Positions 26,704-35,452 of a DNA stretch of 64,000 nt are shown one piece after another. Below the pieces are notes generated by a model. The model saw nothing but the letters and a program-made list of their open reading frames with translations. It was not told the DNA's origin and ran no database searches. The translations under genes were made by a program, and so were the position numbers. Source of the DNA: Spirosoma sp. (GTDB lineage: Bacteria; Bacteroidota; Bacteroidia; Cytophagales; Spirosomataceae). Position 1 is the stretch's first letter. Each line of letters begins with the position of its first letter. The stretch covers positions 310,001-374,000 of the forward strand of contig NZ_JAPLET010000019.1 in NCBI RefSeq assembly GCF_026391055.1, given 5' to 3'.

Positions 26704-27726
26704 ATGAATATAGGCGATAAAGTCCGGTTGCTCCGGGCAAAAGAACAGGGTGTAGTGTCGCGCTTTTTGCCCGACGGAATGATCGAAATTGAAATTGAAG
26801 ATGGCTTCCGGATTCCGGTGATGCGTTCGGAACTGGTGCCCGTTTCGCCACTGGAATCCGAACGGTTGCTTAAAACCACGAGCTATGCGCCCCAAAGAAC
26901 GGTAACGCCTTCGGCACCGGCTATTCTGTCGAACCAAGGCATTTATCTGGCGTTTATGGCCGTAAATGATCGGGAATATACACTCCATCTCATCAATAAT
27001 ACCGATTGGGAGTTTGCGTATGTCCTGGGCGAGGAGTCGGCAGGGGCGACGGGCGGTGTGCAGTTCAGAGGGCTCCACAGCGGGTTGCTGAAGCCGAAGT
27101 CGCAGCAGAAGATGAACGATCACTACGTCCATGCTTCGTTTGAAGACTGGCCGACGTTTGTGGTGCAGGGCCTTTGGTTCCGGGCTGGGAAGTCGTCGCT
27201 GCGGGCACCGCTGGTAAAACGTTTTAAAGCCCGTACCACAACGTTTTTTAAGTCAAAAACAACCTTGCCAGTGCTGAATCTGCCCGGCTTCCTGACCCAA
27301 CTGGATGCCGAAAGTGATCAGCCGCAAGCCTCCGCGCCGAATAGTAACCGAGCTCCGCAGCCCAAACGTATCAGCCCCGACGAACTGAAGGCCGAAATGC
27401 TAAAGCCTAAATCGGAGCTGGAAGATATATCGTTCGAACGCCCATCTGCAGTGGTCGATCTGCACGTTGAGAAGCTATTACCCAACGGAACCGGCAACCG
27501 GAACCCGGCCGACTTGCTCAAACTTCAGCTCGACACTTTCGAAAAAACGCTCGAAAATGCCATTGCCAGTGGTATGAACGAGATTACCTTTATTCACGGT
27601 CTTGGAAGTGGTTCGTTGCGAACAGAGCTGCATAAACGCTTGGGGAAACACCCTAACGTTCGATTTTTTGAAGATGCCCAGAAACAGAAATTTGGCTATG
27701 GTGCCACAAAGGTTACGATTAAGTGA
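26704..27726 (+). CDS. DUF2027 and Smr domain protein
   Basis: A 340-residue two-domain protein. The N-terminal half starts MNIGDKVRLLRAKEQGVV and carries a beta-rich DUF2027-type region (LAFMAVNDREYTLHLINNTDWEF). After a Pro/Ser-rich linker (305-330 nt scale of low complexity), the C-terminal Smr domain has the canonical VVDLHVEKL and HGLGSGSLRTELHKRL motifs. Smr domains are endonuclease-like modules related to MutS2; this fusion is standard for Bacteroidota but its role is unproven. A TACTTTTG -7-like element at 26640-26647 could drive it separately from eutC. Confidence 0.85.
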   Translation: MNIGDKVRLLRAKEQGVVSRFLPDGMIEIEIEDGFRIPVMRSELVPVSPLESERLLKTTSYAPQRTVTPSAPAILSNQGIYLAFMAVNDREYTLHLINNTDWEFAYVLGEESAGATGGVQFRGLHSGLLKPKSQQKMNDHYVHASFEDWPTFVVQGLWFRAGKSSLRAPLVKRFKARTTTFFKSKTTLPVLNLPGFLTQLDAESDQPQASAPNSNRAPQPKRISPDELKAEMLKPKSELEDISFERPSAVVDLHVEKLLPNGTGNRNPADLLKLQLDTFEKTLENAIASGMNEITFIHGLGSGSLRTELHKRLGKHPNVRFFEDAQKQKFGYGATKVTIK

Positions 27727-27739
27727 TTGTTACACAGAA

Positions 27740-29203
27740 ATGCATAAAGAGAAAAAGAGGTATGCAGAGGCAGTAACTCAACTTATACATACGAATGTAT
27801 TTCATATTCTTTGTTTATCGTTCTGGCTGAGTCTTTTTGTCGTTTCCTGCCGTCCGTCGAGTAACCGTCTGAATCCTAAAGCGCCTAAAGAAGTCTATAA
27901 CACTACCAAAATGGAAGTCCAGAACGAACGGTTTTTGTCGACAGCTCACGTACCGGTTTCTATTGCGCTGAGTGATATTGAACACCAGATCAATTCGCAG
28001 GTCAGCGGGTTGATTTACGAAGACAACAGCCTGACGGACAACGGTAACGATCAATTCTTGACGAAAGTCTGGAAGCGAGGCACCATCCTGGTCAATGCAC
28101 AGGACAGTCTTTTTCATTTTACGGTGCCCCTGCGTATCTGGGTCAAAGCGGGCGTATCGGTGCTGGGGTTCACGCAGTACAAAGAGACGGAATTTGAGAT
28201 CGACCTTCGGTTTAAAACAAAATTCGACCTCGACCGAGACTGGTCTGTCAGCACCCATACCGAAGCGGATGGGTATGGGTGGGTGAAGCGGCCAACGATC
28301 GGTTTTGTGGGTCTGAACATTCCCATTACCAATTTCGTGGGGCGGATGATCGATAAAAACCTGGGCAGTATCACCAAAACGCTCGATCAGCAAGTTCGGC
28401 GGAATATAGATCTTCGGACGCCCGTTCTCAAAGCCTGGAATCTTCTTCGCGAGCCGTATCTGCTTTCCGACAAATACCGGACGTATTTGCAGGTGGTGCC
28501 CAAGCGGGTGCTCATTACGCCCCTTCGCTTCGAAGGCCAGGTCATTCGCTCAACAATCGGTATTGAGGGATATGCCCTGACCACCACCGGAGCAAAACCC
28601 GCAGTCAAACCAGCCGTGTCGTTACCCGATTTGACGGTGGTGGCGCAGGTGAAAGATGATTTTCAGATCGGTTTGCTGAGTGAGGCCACATATCAGGAAG
28701 CGGCTAAACTAGCCGCCGATGAGTTTGTCGGGAAGTCATTTTCGTTCAGCGAGAATCGCTATTCGATTACCGTCACGAGCATGGATATGTACGGCCAAAA
28801 CGATAACCTCATCATCAAAGCGGGGCTGAAAGGGACCATCAACGGAGATATTTACCTGAGTGGACGGCCTTACTACGACCCCCGTGACCAGACTATCTCG
28901 CTGAAAGACCTAAAGTACGATCTGGATACCCGAAATATTTTGCAGCAGTCAGCCAGCTGGCTACTGAAGGGTACGTTTGCCCGTACCCTTGAAAAGCAGA
29001 TGACCATTCCGGTTGGGAGCCAGCTAACAGATATGCAGAAACAGATTCAGGAGCAGTTGAAAAATAATCAGGTCATCAAAGGGGTGGTCATCAATGGTCG
29101 GCTCGACGAAATAAAACCCGATCAGGTTTATCTGACTCCCACCGCCATGCTGGCCGTTGTGAACGTCCGTGGCCGGGTGGAGGTAAAGGTTGAGGGGTTA
29201 TAG
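27740..29203 (+). CDS. DUF4403 lipoprotein
   Basis: A 487-residue protein starting MHKEKKRYAEAV at 27740. The open frame upstream lies inside the Smr gene and is rejected. The hydrophobic stretch HILCLSFWLSLFVVSC ends in a lipobox-like VVSC, so the mature protein is probably an outer- or inner-membrane lipoprotein. The rest consists of two repeated beta-rich halves (for example FHFTVPLRIWVKAGVSVLGF and ISLKDLKYDLDTRNILQQSA), which fits DUF4403, a Bacteroidota family with a lipid-binding tubular fold suggested by its relatives. Function unknown. It starts 13 bp after the Smr gene. Confidence 0.8.
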   Translation: MHKEKKRYAEAVTQLIHTNVFHILCLSFWLSLFVVSCRPSSNRLNPKAPKEVYNTTKMEVQNERFLSTAHVPVSIALSDIEHQINSQVSGLIYEDNSLTDNGNDQFLTKVWKRGTILVNAQDSLFHFTVPLRIWVKAGVSVLGFTQYKETEFEIDLRFKTKFDLDRDWSVSTHTEADGYGWVKRPTIGFVGLNIPITNFVGRMIDKNLGSITKTLDQQVRRNIDLRTPVLKAWNLLREPYLLSDKYRTYLQVVPKRVLITPLRFEGQVIRSTIGIEGYALTTTGAKPAVKPAVSLPDLTVVAQVKDDFQIGLLSEATYQEAAKLAADEFVGKSFSFSENRYSITVTSMDMYGQNDNLIIKAGLKGTINGDIYLSGRPYYDPRDQTISLKDLKYDLDTRNILQQSASWLLKGTFARTLEKQMTIPVGSQLTDMQKQIQEQLKNNQVIKGVVINGRLDEIKPDQVYLTPTAMLAVVNVRGRVEVKVEGL

Positions 29204-29213
29204 TGGATTAGAT

Positions 29214-29290
29214 GAAGTAGTAGAGTGAGTGGAGCAGGTGAAGTCAGTTCTGACTCCTACACCTACCCGCGCTCACTCCACCACTTCCTA
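29214..29290. repeat. Imperfect palindrome after DUF4403 gene
   Basis: About 30-nt arms (roughly 29214-29246 and 29252-29288) pair imperfectly with several mismatches and bulges. The left arm is purine-rich (AGAGTGAGTGGAG) and the right arm pyrimidine-rich. It likely terminates the DUF4403 transcript before rnpB and resembles the purine/pyrimidine palindromes at 14.8 and 35.4 kb in style, not in exact sequence. Confidence 0.45.
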
Positions 29291-29327
29291 AAACCGCCAC
29301 TTATCCTTATCTTTGACCTTCCTAATC

Positions 29328-29807
29328 AATACAAGTTGGCTTATCGCGTCTAAGCAATCGGGCGAGGAAAGTCCGGGCAGCGCAGGGCACCCTACTTCCT
29401 AACGGGAAGGCGGACGGTTGGGAACGGCCGTTCGACAGCCAGTGTCACAGAAAATATACCGCCCGGTTTCGTGAAGAGTGAAGCGGGTGTAGTAGGTTGA
29501 GTGAGTGAATACCCATTTCACCTTCTTCATTCTCTACACTCTTCACGAAACCGGGTAAGGGTGAAAAGGTGGGGTAAGAGCCTACCGCTCGCTGGGCGAC
29601 CAGTGGGGCAGGATAAACCTTAGGGGCTGAAAGACCAAATATGCGTCGGACGTGGGGCGGCCCGTCTCCGTTTCGGAGTAATCCGGATACCGACGCGGGT
29701 AGGTCGAACGAGGTGGCCGGTGACGACCATCCCAGATAAATGATAAGCCATTCGGGCGGGCCGTCAGGCTCGTCTGGAGGACAGAACCCGGCTTATAGGC
29801 TTGTATT
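29328..29807 (+). ncRNA. rnpB: RNase P RNA (type A) with enlarged P12
   Basis: The catalytic RNA that removes tRNA 5' leaders. The universal blocks are present: GAGGAAAGTCCGGGC at 29364-29378, GGTAAGGGTGAAA after the P12 arm (from 29554), and ACAGAACCCGGCTTAT at 29781-29796. The ends are set by helix P1: AATACAAGTT (from 29328) pairs with GGCTTGTATT (to 29807), eight Watson-Crick and two wobble pairs. P12 is unusually long, with a 19-bp perfect outer stem (29462-29480 with 29537-29555) enclosing 56 nt. The boundaries are accurate to a few bases. Confidence 0.95.
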
Positions 29808-29828
29808 GATGAGGTTTTTTACAATCGG

Positions 29829-29904
29829 TTGAGGTTTGTTGATAAAGGTTTGTATTGATATAGAATATCGTCAAACGTTTATCAACAAACCTCAATTCTT
29901 TTTT
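29829..29904 (+). terminator. rnpB terminator
   Basis: Arms 29829-29846 and 29878-29895 form an 18-bp perfect stem. Inner pairings (GTTTG at 29848-29852 with CAAAC at 29872-29876, and GATAT with ATATC) lengthen it, and TTCTTTTTT follows at 29896-29904. It is a strong intrinsic terminator 21 bp after the mature RNA end. Confidence 0.85.
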
Positions 29905-29905
29905 G

Positions 29906-29913
29906 TACCTTTG
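29906..29913 (+). promoter_or_regulatory. -7 element (TACCTTTG) for rpsP operon
   Basis: TACCTTTG matches TAnnTTTG and begins one base after the T-run of the rnpB terminator, so terminator and promoter abut. Transcription would start near 29919, about 48 nt before the rpsP ATG. Confidence 0.6.
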
Positions 29914-29966
29914 CGGCCACGTTTTACAAGGGGGATGCGTCTCCCGTCAAAAACAAACAAGCACAA

Positions 29967-30527
29967 ATGGCTGTTAAAATTCGTTTAGCGCGTCGTGGAC
30001 GCAAGAAAATGGCGATGTATGACATCGTAGTAGCAGAGTCAACCTCTCCTCGCGATGGCCGGTTTATCGAGAAAATCGGTTCATACAACCCCAACACCGA
30101 CCCATCGACGGTCGTATTAAAGTCGGAACGGGCCGTTTATTGGCTTATGGTTGGTGCTCAGCCGACCGATACCGCTCGTTCGGTATTGTCGCACGAAGGC
30201 ATCATGTACCGCAAGCACCTGCAGGTAGGTGTAAACAAAGGCGCTATTTCACAAGACCAGGCTGATGAAAAATTCGCCAACTGGAAAGGTGAGAAAGAAA
30301 ACCGGAAAGCCGGTGCTGCCGACACCAAAACGCAAACCAAAGAGCAGGATCGTGCTGCTCGTCTGGAAGCGGAGAAAAAGGTGAACGAAGCACGTGCTGA
30401 AGCTATCGCTAAGAAAAACAAAGTTGAAGAACCTGTAGTAGAAGCTCCGGCTGCTGAAGAAGCACCCGTAGCGGAAGCGCCTGTTGCCGAAGAAAATCCG
30501 ACAACGGAGGCTCCGGCTGCTGAATAA
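29967..30527 (+). CDS. rpsP: Ribosomal protein S16 with extended Ala/Glu tail
   Basis: A 186-residue S16, a small-subunit assembly protein. The core (residues 1-85) is canonical: [49 protein letters not shown]. The following hundred residues are a charged helix ([22 protein letters not shown]) and a tail of Pro/Ala/Glu repeats ([19 protein letters not shown]). A long tail is usual for Bacteroidota S16. It is the first gene of an rpsP-rimM-trmD operon, with a hairpin between it and rimM. Confidence 0.95.
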   Translation: MAVKIRLARRGRKKMAMYDIVVAESTSPRDGRFIEKIGSYNPNTDPSTVVLKSERAVYWLMVGAQPTDTARSVLSHEGIMYRKHLQVGVNKGAISQDQADEKFANWKGEKENRKAGAADTKTQTKEQDRAARLEAEKKVNEARAEAIAKKNKVEEPVVEAPAAEEAPVAEAPVAEENPTTEAPAAE

Positions 30528-30548
30528 TTTTTCGACGGAAACTGTTAT

Positions 30549-30582
30549 GAAAGAGCCTGTTCGTTGTTGGACAGGCTCTTTC
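30549..30582 (+). terminator. 12-bp hairpin between rpsP and rimM
   Basis: Arms 30549-30560 and 30571-30582 pair perfectly with a 10-nt loop, followed by TATACG rather than a T-run. It may attenuate read-through from rpsP into rimM-trmD, lowering their expression relative to the ribosomal protein. Confidence 0.6.
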
Positions 30583-30653
30583 TATACGTAAAACGGCCAA
30601 CCGGCATCCCGGTGAAAGCCGTATTCCAAGCGGCTTACCAGCCGCATTCTATT

Positions 30654-31247
30654 ATGACTAAAGACGATTGCTATCAGCTCGGACATATCACAAAAACGCA
30701 CGGCGTTAGTGGTGAATTAGTGCTTTTTTTAGACGTTGACAACGCAGCCGAATATGCCGATCTGGAGTCGGTGCTGCTGGAGGTTAAAGGGGAACTGATT
30801 CCTTATTTTATCGAGTCTATCGCCATCGTAAAAGGAAGTCGGGCCATCATTGCCTTCGAAGATGTCGATACTATTGAGCAGGCCGAACGACTAATTAACT
30901 GTGGCGCTTTTTTGCCGCTTGATGAACTGGAGCCAATTACGGACGAAACCCGTTTTTATTTCCACGAAATTGTCGGGTATCAGGTAGTTGATGCCGAAGC
31001 TGGCGAGTTGGGGATTGTGCAGGGTGTTTATGCCATGAACGCACAAGATTTAATCATGATGGATTATCATGGAAAAGAAGTCCTGATTCCTATCAATAGC
31101 GACATCGTTCTGACAGTAGACCGCACCAACCAAAAGTTGAACGTGGCCCTGCCCAATGGTTTGCTGGAAATTTATATGGAAGATAATGCCAAGCCTGGCG
31201 AAGGTGAACAGGTCAACGGCGACCACGACGATACGGATGAGGATTGA
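30654..31247 (+). CDS. rimM: RimM, 16S rRNA processing protein
   Basis: A 197-residue protein starting [22 protein letters not shown], the RimM N-terminal beta-barrel signature, followed by the PRC-barrel half ([36 protein letters not shown]) and an acidic tail ([10 protein letters not shown]). RimM helps mature the 30S head region. The ATG at 30654 is used; the frame is open upstream to 30564 through the hairpin, which is not coding-like. Its end overlaps the trmD start by 11 bp, as expected for translational coupling. Confidence 0.93.
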   Translation: MTKDDCYQLGHITKTHGVSGELVLFLDVDNAAEYADLESVLLEVKGELIPYFIESIAIVKGSRAIIAFEDVDTIEQAERLINCGAFLPLDELEPITDETRFYFHEIVGYQVVDAEAGELGIVQGVYAMNAQDLIMMDYHGKEVLIPINSDIVLTVDRTNQKLNVALPNGLLEIYMEDNAKPGEGEQVNGDHDDTDED

Positions 31248-31914
31248 TATAATTACCTGTTTACCCCGGCTGCTGGACAGTTTTTTTGCCCATTCCATTT
31301 TGCAACGGGCGCAGCAGGGCGGCTATGTAGAGGTAGTCGTTCACGATTTACGCGACTATACCGCCGATAAGCATCGGCGTGTAGACGATTATGCGTTTGG
31401 TGGCGGGGCTGGTATGGTCATGCAAATTGAGCCCATTGCCCGATGCATCCGCACCTTACAGGCCGACCGGGTCTACGATGAGGTTATCTACATGACGCCC
31501 GATGGCGAACGGCTGAATCAGCAGACAACCAATACGCTTTCCTTACGCCAGAACCTGATTATTTTGTGTGGCCATTATAAAGGCGTCGATGAGCGGGTTC
31601 GGGAACTGTTCATTACCAAAGAAATTAGTATCGGCGATTACGTACTGTCGGGAGGGGAGTTAGCCGCCTGTGTATTATCCGACGCTATTATTCGCTTATT
31701 GCCCGGCGTTCTTAACGACGAAACCTCCGCCCTGACAGACTCTTTTCAGGATAATCTGCTTGCTCCGCCCGTTTACACACGTCCGGCGGAGTTCGAAGGG
31801 TACCGCGTACCAGACATTTTACTGTCGGGTCACGAAGCTAAAATAGATGAGTGGCGGCACGAACAGGCCCTGGAACGGACGAGGATACGGCGGCCCGATT
31901 TGCTGGAGCCGTAA
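31237..31914 (+). CDS. trmD: TrmD, tRNA (guanine-37-N1)-methyltransferase
   Basis: A 225-residue SPOUT methyltransferase that makes m1G37 in tRNAs. Motifs are [51 protein letters not shown] (SAM knot) and the family signature [15 protein letters not shown], plus [22 protein letters not shown] near the end. The ATG at 31237 overlaps rimM by 11 bp; an upstream open frame lies within rimM and is rejected. A 12-bp hairpin with a T-run follows. Confidence 0.96.
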   Translation: MRIDIITCLPRLLDSFFAHSILQRAQQGGYVEVVVHDLRDYTADKHRRVDDYAFGGGAGMVMQIEPIARCIRTLQADRVYDEVIYMTPDGERLNQQTTNTLSLRQNLIILCGHYKGVDERVRELFITKEISIGDYVLSGGELAACVLSDAIIRLLPGVLNDETSALTDSFQDNLLAPPVYTRPAEFEGYRVPDILLSGHEAKIDEWRHEQALERTRIRRPDLLEP

Positions 31915-31941
31915 GTTCGAAATTAGTAAAAAACTGATTTG

Positions 31942-31981
31942 CTGGATTTGAGTTATTTACTTACTCAAATCCAGTTTTTTT
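31942..31981 (+). terminator. trmD intrinsic terminator, abutting next ATG
   Basis: Arms 31942-31953 and 31963-31974 form a 12-bp perfect stem with a 9-nt loop, followed by seven T residues (31975-31981). The next gene's ATG begins at 31982, immediately after the T-run. Confidence 0.85.
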
Positions 31982-32614
31982 ATGCAATTATTAGTTGTTG
32001 GTGCCACCGGAGGAACCGGGCGTCAGGTGGTGGAGCAGGCGCTCGAACAGGGTCATTTTGTAACAGCTTTCGTGCGTGATCCAGCCCGGCTGCCTGTGCA
32101 GCATCCTAACCTGACCGTAGTTGTCGGCGATATACTCAAACCGGAAACCATACTACCAGCGGTTCGTCGGCAGGATGCTGTTATTTGCTCTTTAGGCGGA
32201 CGACCTGGCCAGCAAGACCTGGCCGTGTTTGAAGGAACCCAAAATTTGATAGCGGCCATGTATCAGGCGGGCGTAAAGCGTCTTTTCGTTGTCTCTTCAT
32301 TAGGCGTTGGAACAAGTTATGAAGAAGCCTCACTGCCGAGCAAACTATTCATCAAAACGTTTCTCCGTGGACCAATTGCCGAAAAGGAAAAACAGGAAAA
32401 AGTGGTACAGGAAAGTAAACTGGACTGGCTTATCGTCCGACCGACAAGTTTGACTAACGGGCCGGTTACAAAGCAATATCGACTTGGTGAGCACTTGCCG
32501 TTTTCGTCATTTGCGATGCCCCGAATCAGCCGTGCCGATGTGGCCGCTTTCCTGCTCGATCAGTTGGATAATCCTACAAATCTGCACAAAGCACTAACAC
32601 TTACGGGGCGATAG
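31982..32614 (+). CDS. NAD(P)-binding SDR-like reductase (atypical/NmrA-type)
   Basis: A 210-residue Rossmann protein: MQLLVVGATGGTGRQVVEQAL gives the GxTGGTG cofactor motif at 7-13, VTAFVRDPARLP is the usual second strand, and VVVGDILKPETI and LFVVSSLGVGT complete an atypical SDR (NAD(P)H-binding, PF13460-like). The substrate is unknown; relatives include flavin reductase and NmrA-type regulators. The ATG directly follows the trmD terminator T-run, so the gene has no ordinary ribosome-binding site; the next in-frame ATG is too far inside the fold to be used. Confidence 0.82.
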   Translation: MQLLVVGATGGTGRQVVEQALEQGHFVTAFVRDPARLPVQHPNLTVVVGDILKPETILPAVRRQDAVICSLGGRPGQQDLAVFEGTQNLIAAMYQAGVKRLFVVSSLGVGTSYEEASLPSKLFIKTFLRGPIAEKEKQEKVVQESKLDWLIVRPTSLTNGPVTKQYRLGEHLPFSSFAMPRISRADVAAFLLDQLDNPTNLHKALTLTGR

Positions 32615-32628
32615 CTTTGGCCAACCTG

Positions 32629-32997
32629 TTACTCCGGATGGGAGTCTACAATGGTGCAATCGCAGCGTTTTGTGGCGGTAGACAGGGTAACTGGCTTGTC
32701 ATAGATGCTGTGGGCCGGAAGGGTTCTTGAGAATGTGGTGAATTTCTCCTGTATTTCCTTGCCCGCAGCATCAAAAGCGACAATTTTCACTGACACATCC
32801 TTATGCGATCGTGAAGAAAGATTTTTAACGGTCACATTCACCGCTTTTGTTACCAGTATATTGTCCAGATCAGAACAGTCGACGGTTAAATCGATCGTTT
32901 CGGGCTTAAGCGAAGTATTGTTGTATTTCGATACCACGAAGAGGGCAACACCGCCAACGACGAGTACAAACACGAGTAATCTAAAAAGGACTTTCAT
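32629..32997 (-). CDS. Small membrane-anchored beta-sandwich protein
   Basis: A 122-residue protein with an N-terminal membrane anchor (LFRLLVFVLVVGGVALFVV). The exported part reads like an FxLYD-type beta-sandwich (VNVTVKNLSSRSHKDVSVKIVAFDAAGKEI). Three cysteines (DCSD, RCDC) may form a disulfide. It lies 10 bp downstream of the start-proximal end of the transglycosylase gene's stop, on the same strand, and could be cotranscribed with it. Function unknown. Confidence 0.65.
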   Translation of the reverse strand: MKVLFRLLVFVLVVGGVALFVVSKYNNTSLKPETIDLTVDCSDLDNILVTKAVNVTVKNLSSRSHKDVSVKIVAFDAAGKEIQEKFTTFSRTLPAHSIYDKPVTLSTATKRCDCTIVDSHPE

Positions 32998-33007
32998 TCG
33001 TTGAATT

Positions 33008-35287
33008 TTACGGATTGTTGTTTTCCAGTGCCTGCTGGGCTTCTTTTTCCCGGCGTTTTCGTTCGCGTCGTTCCTGCCGCAGTTGTTTACGGGTTTTTAC
33101 CGTATCTGCCGGGGCTGTTTCATTCGAAGGTATTTCCGTCCGGTCAGGTTGAACCGTCGGCTGTTCGTCGCTACTGCGTGTATCGTCGCCTTTCTTTCCT
33201 TTAAACAGTCGACGGAAGAAATTGCCGATGCCTCCGGCTCCGCCATCTTCCTCATTAATGTCCGCATCAGCCGGGTCGGTCATTAAGCTGTCGCCCTGGA
33301 ATAAGGAGTCAACGGGAGCCACCTGCCGACGCAGCCCTTCGCGCAATCGAACATTGTAGAAACCATACGCGCCGGAGTCGGGTGCAGTAAGACCCCGCCG
33401 GGCCATAATTCGACCGATAAGCCTGAAGTAACCCCGTACATTACGAACCTGCAACGTACCATCGGGCACAAACCAGTTCAGTGCTGCTTTAGGACGCGGA
33501 ACCACGAAAGCCAGGAATATACTTTCGCCTAAATTAAGCTCAGAAGGGCTTTTGGCGAAGTAATAGCGGGAGGCTTCGCTGATACCGTAGATATTTTTAC
33601 CCCACTCAATGATGTTCAGGTAGACCTCATACATCCGTTCTTTCGAAACGATGTGTTCGTTTTCGATGAGCCAGACAATCAGAATCTCTTCAATCTTACG
33701 GGAAATGGTTTTATTGCGGTTGAGGAAAGCATTCTTTACCAACTGCATAGAGATGGTGCTAGCCCCTCTCTTAAACGATTTTTCTTTGAAATTGGTCGCA
33801 ATGGAAACCCGAAATGCCTTCTCGTTGAACCCATTATGGGTGAAGAAGTTGTAATCTTCCGACGTCAACAGCGCGTTCCGTAAGTCGGGCGAAATTTGGT
33901 TCAGCGGGGTGTAGTCCGGATTGGTAGGGCCTACGATAATATCCCGAACGGGTTTGCCTTTCTCGTAGGGCGTGTAGACGAAGGGGCGGTTGATCGCGCT
34001 GAAATCGGTCTGCCCCATCTTAAGGATTCGGAAATTATCCTGCGTAAGGCTGGAGTTAAACTTAACCGAATCGGGCAAGGCCGTATCGAAGTGAAAGGCC
34101 AGGTTATAGTTAAGCTTGCCGTCCACCTGCATACCCTCCAGCGATTCGAATAATCCCTGCGGAAACGAATTGAAGAGGGCCTGGGCATCCATCGGACCTG
34201 TGTTCAGCTGTACGTCAAAAATCTTACCCGGTGCCAGACTCTCGGCAGATGCAACATCCGGCAAGGTATATTTCAGGAACGGATGCGCACTGACTTCACC
34301 CAGATGCAGCGTTGATGAACTATCGATTCCCACGTAATTCTCACCCACAAACAGGTTGGCATCCATAGCGGCCCGGCTAATGAGTACATCCGTCCGAGCA
34401 ATGGATGGGTGATTAATGCGCAAGTTTCGAACCGATCCGGCTCCTTCAAGCCGAAACTCTCCCCGCGAACGGTCTACATCGCGAAGTTCAGCCCGTAACG
34501 TATCCGCCTGAACCTTAAGGTTATACTTTTTTTGAATGTAAGGCAGCTCAATGGGTACTGAGCGGCCATTTTGCCCTTCGGCATATAAAGCCAGGTTATA
34601 TTCGCGGTCGCTGGGGTCAGCCGTACCCGCCAAATGCCAAGTCGCCTGATTCCCGTTCAATTTAATAGTCGATGAAACGGCTTCGTTCTCAATGACCGCC
34701 GTTTGTGTTAATAGGCTAAGTGTATCGTTACCGACGTCAACACCCCGAAATTCCAGGTTATTGACATGAAGGTCATCGGGTATTTTAGAGAGTATGTTAT
34801 CAATTAAATTCTCCGATACATCCGCCAGATTAGTCCGGCGTCTCGTTTCCGCTGGTGCCGAGTCAGTTGCCGTCGAATCCCGTTTTTTATGCAGCAGGAA
34901 ATCTATATTAGTGAGCGAATCACGCTTGATGACCTGGATGAGGCCATTCTCGAGGGTCATGCCCGATAAGCCGATTTTGCCAGCCAGCAGTGGCCAGAAG
35001 CGAACGGCCAGTTCAACGCGCTGGATACGGGCCAGACTGTCGCGCTCTTCAGGAACGACAGAAATATCAGTAAACGCCAGTGAGCTTAATCCGGTGAATT
35101 TCGCAGAACCAATCTTAACGTCGAGGTTATAATCACGCTTTGCCTTTCGAATCCCTCGTTCGAGGGCCGTTTTTAACAAGGCTTCGCGTTTGGAGTACGC
35201 AATGCCAGCGCCGACCAGGGTCAGCAAAAATATACTTAAAAACACCCATCCTGCAATCCGGAGGGCTTTACGTTGACGATACGTCAT
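33008..35287 (-). CDS. GT51 peptidoglycan glycosyltransferase with AsmA-like N-terminus
   Basis: A 759-residue protein. It has an N-terminal membrane helix (IAGWVFLSIFLLTLVGAGIAYS), then about 400 residues of AsmA-like/beta-rich periplasmic sequence (LDVKIGSAKFTGLSSLAFTDISV...). The GT51 transglycosylase domain follows: LLTSEDYNFFTHNGF (catalytic Glu region), KRGASTISMQLVKNAFL, ERMYEVYLNIIEWGKNIYGI. No transpeptidase domain follows; the protein ends with a Lys/Arg/Glu-rich tail. It would polymerise glycan strands, with the front half perhaps bridging the envelope. A TATCTTTG element lies 25 bp upstream. Confidence 0.85.
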   Translation of the reverse strand: MTYRQRKALRIAGWVFLSIFLLTLVGAGIAYSKREALLKTALERGIRKAKRDYNLDVKIGSAKFTGLSSLAFTDISVVPEERDSLARIQRVELAVRFWPLLAGKIGLSGMTLENGLIQVIKRDSLTNIDFLLHKKRDSTATDSAPAETRRRTNLADVSENLIDNILSKIPDDLHVNNLEFRGVDVGNDTLSLLTQTAVIENEAVSSTIKLNGNQATWHLAGTADPSDREYNLALYAEGQNGRSVPIELPYIQKKYNLKVQADTLRAELRDVDRSRGEFRLEGAGSVRNLRINHPSIARTDVLISRAAMDANLFVGENYVGIDSSSTLHLGEVSAHPFLKYTLPDVASAESLAPGKIFDVQLNTGPMDAQALFNSFPQGLFESLEGMQVDGKLNYNLAFHFDTALPDSVKFNSSLTQDNFRILKMGQTDFSAINRPFVYTPYEKGKPVRDIIVGPTNPDYTPLNQISPDLRNALLTSEDYNFFTHNGFNEKAFRVSIATNFKEKSFKRGASTISMQLVKNAFLNRNKTISRKIEEILIVWLIENEHIVSKERMYEVYLNIIEWGKNIYGISEASRYYFAKSPSELNLGESIFLAFVVPRPKAALNWFVPDGTLQVRNVRGYFRLIGRIMARRGLTAPDSGAYGFYNVRLREGLRRQVAPVDSLFQGDSLMTDPADADINEEDGGAGGIGNFFRRLFKGKKGDDTRSSDEQPTVQPDRTEIPSNETAPADTVKTRKQLRQERRERKRREKEAQQALENNNP

Positions 35288-35311
35288 GCTTTGTGTCTAT
35301 GCTCGGAAGTG

Positions 35312-35319
35312 CAAAGATA
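35312..35319 (-). promoter_or_regulatory. -7 element (TATCTTTG) for the GT51 gene
   Basis: TATCTTTG on the minus strand, 25 bp upstream of the ATG at 35287. An exact consensus match; no clear -33 element is seen. Confidence 0.5.
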
Positions 35320-35330
35320 GGGTTTTAAAG

Positions 35331-35450
35331 TAGTATTAGGAGTGATGAGTTAGTATTAGGAGTTAGAAGCCAGGAGTGAGGAGTTACTGACGCATGCAAT
35401 AACCAGACGCGTAATTAACTCCTCACTCCTGGCTTCTCGCTCCTAATACT
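35331..35450. repeat. Purine/pyrimidine-asymmetric palindrome (copy 2)
   Basis: Arms 35352-35386 and 35416-35450 pair over 35 bp with two mismatches and a 29-nt loop. The word TAGTATTAGGAGT also occurs twice in direct orientation (35331 and 35351, 20-bp step). The right arm contains ACTCCTCACTCCT, identical to 14865-14877. It occupies the spacer between the GT51 promoter and the stop of the acetyltransferase gene. Confidence 0.75.
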
Positions 35451-35452
35451 GA

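Noticed and set aside
30290..30525. Ala/Glu-rich repeats at the end of rpsP as a separate gene or repeat array
   Set aside because: They are in frame with the S16 core and such tails are normal in Bacteroidota.
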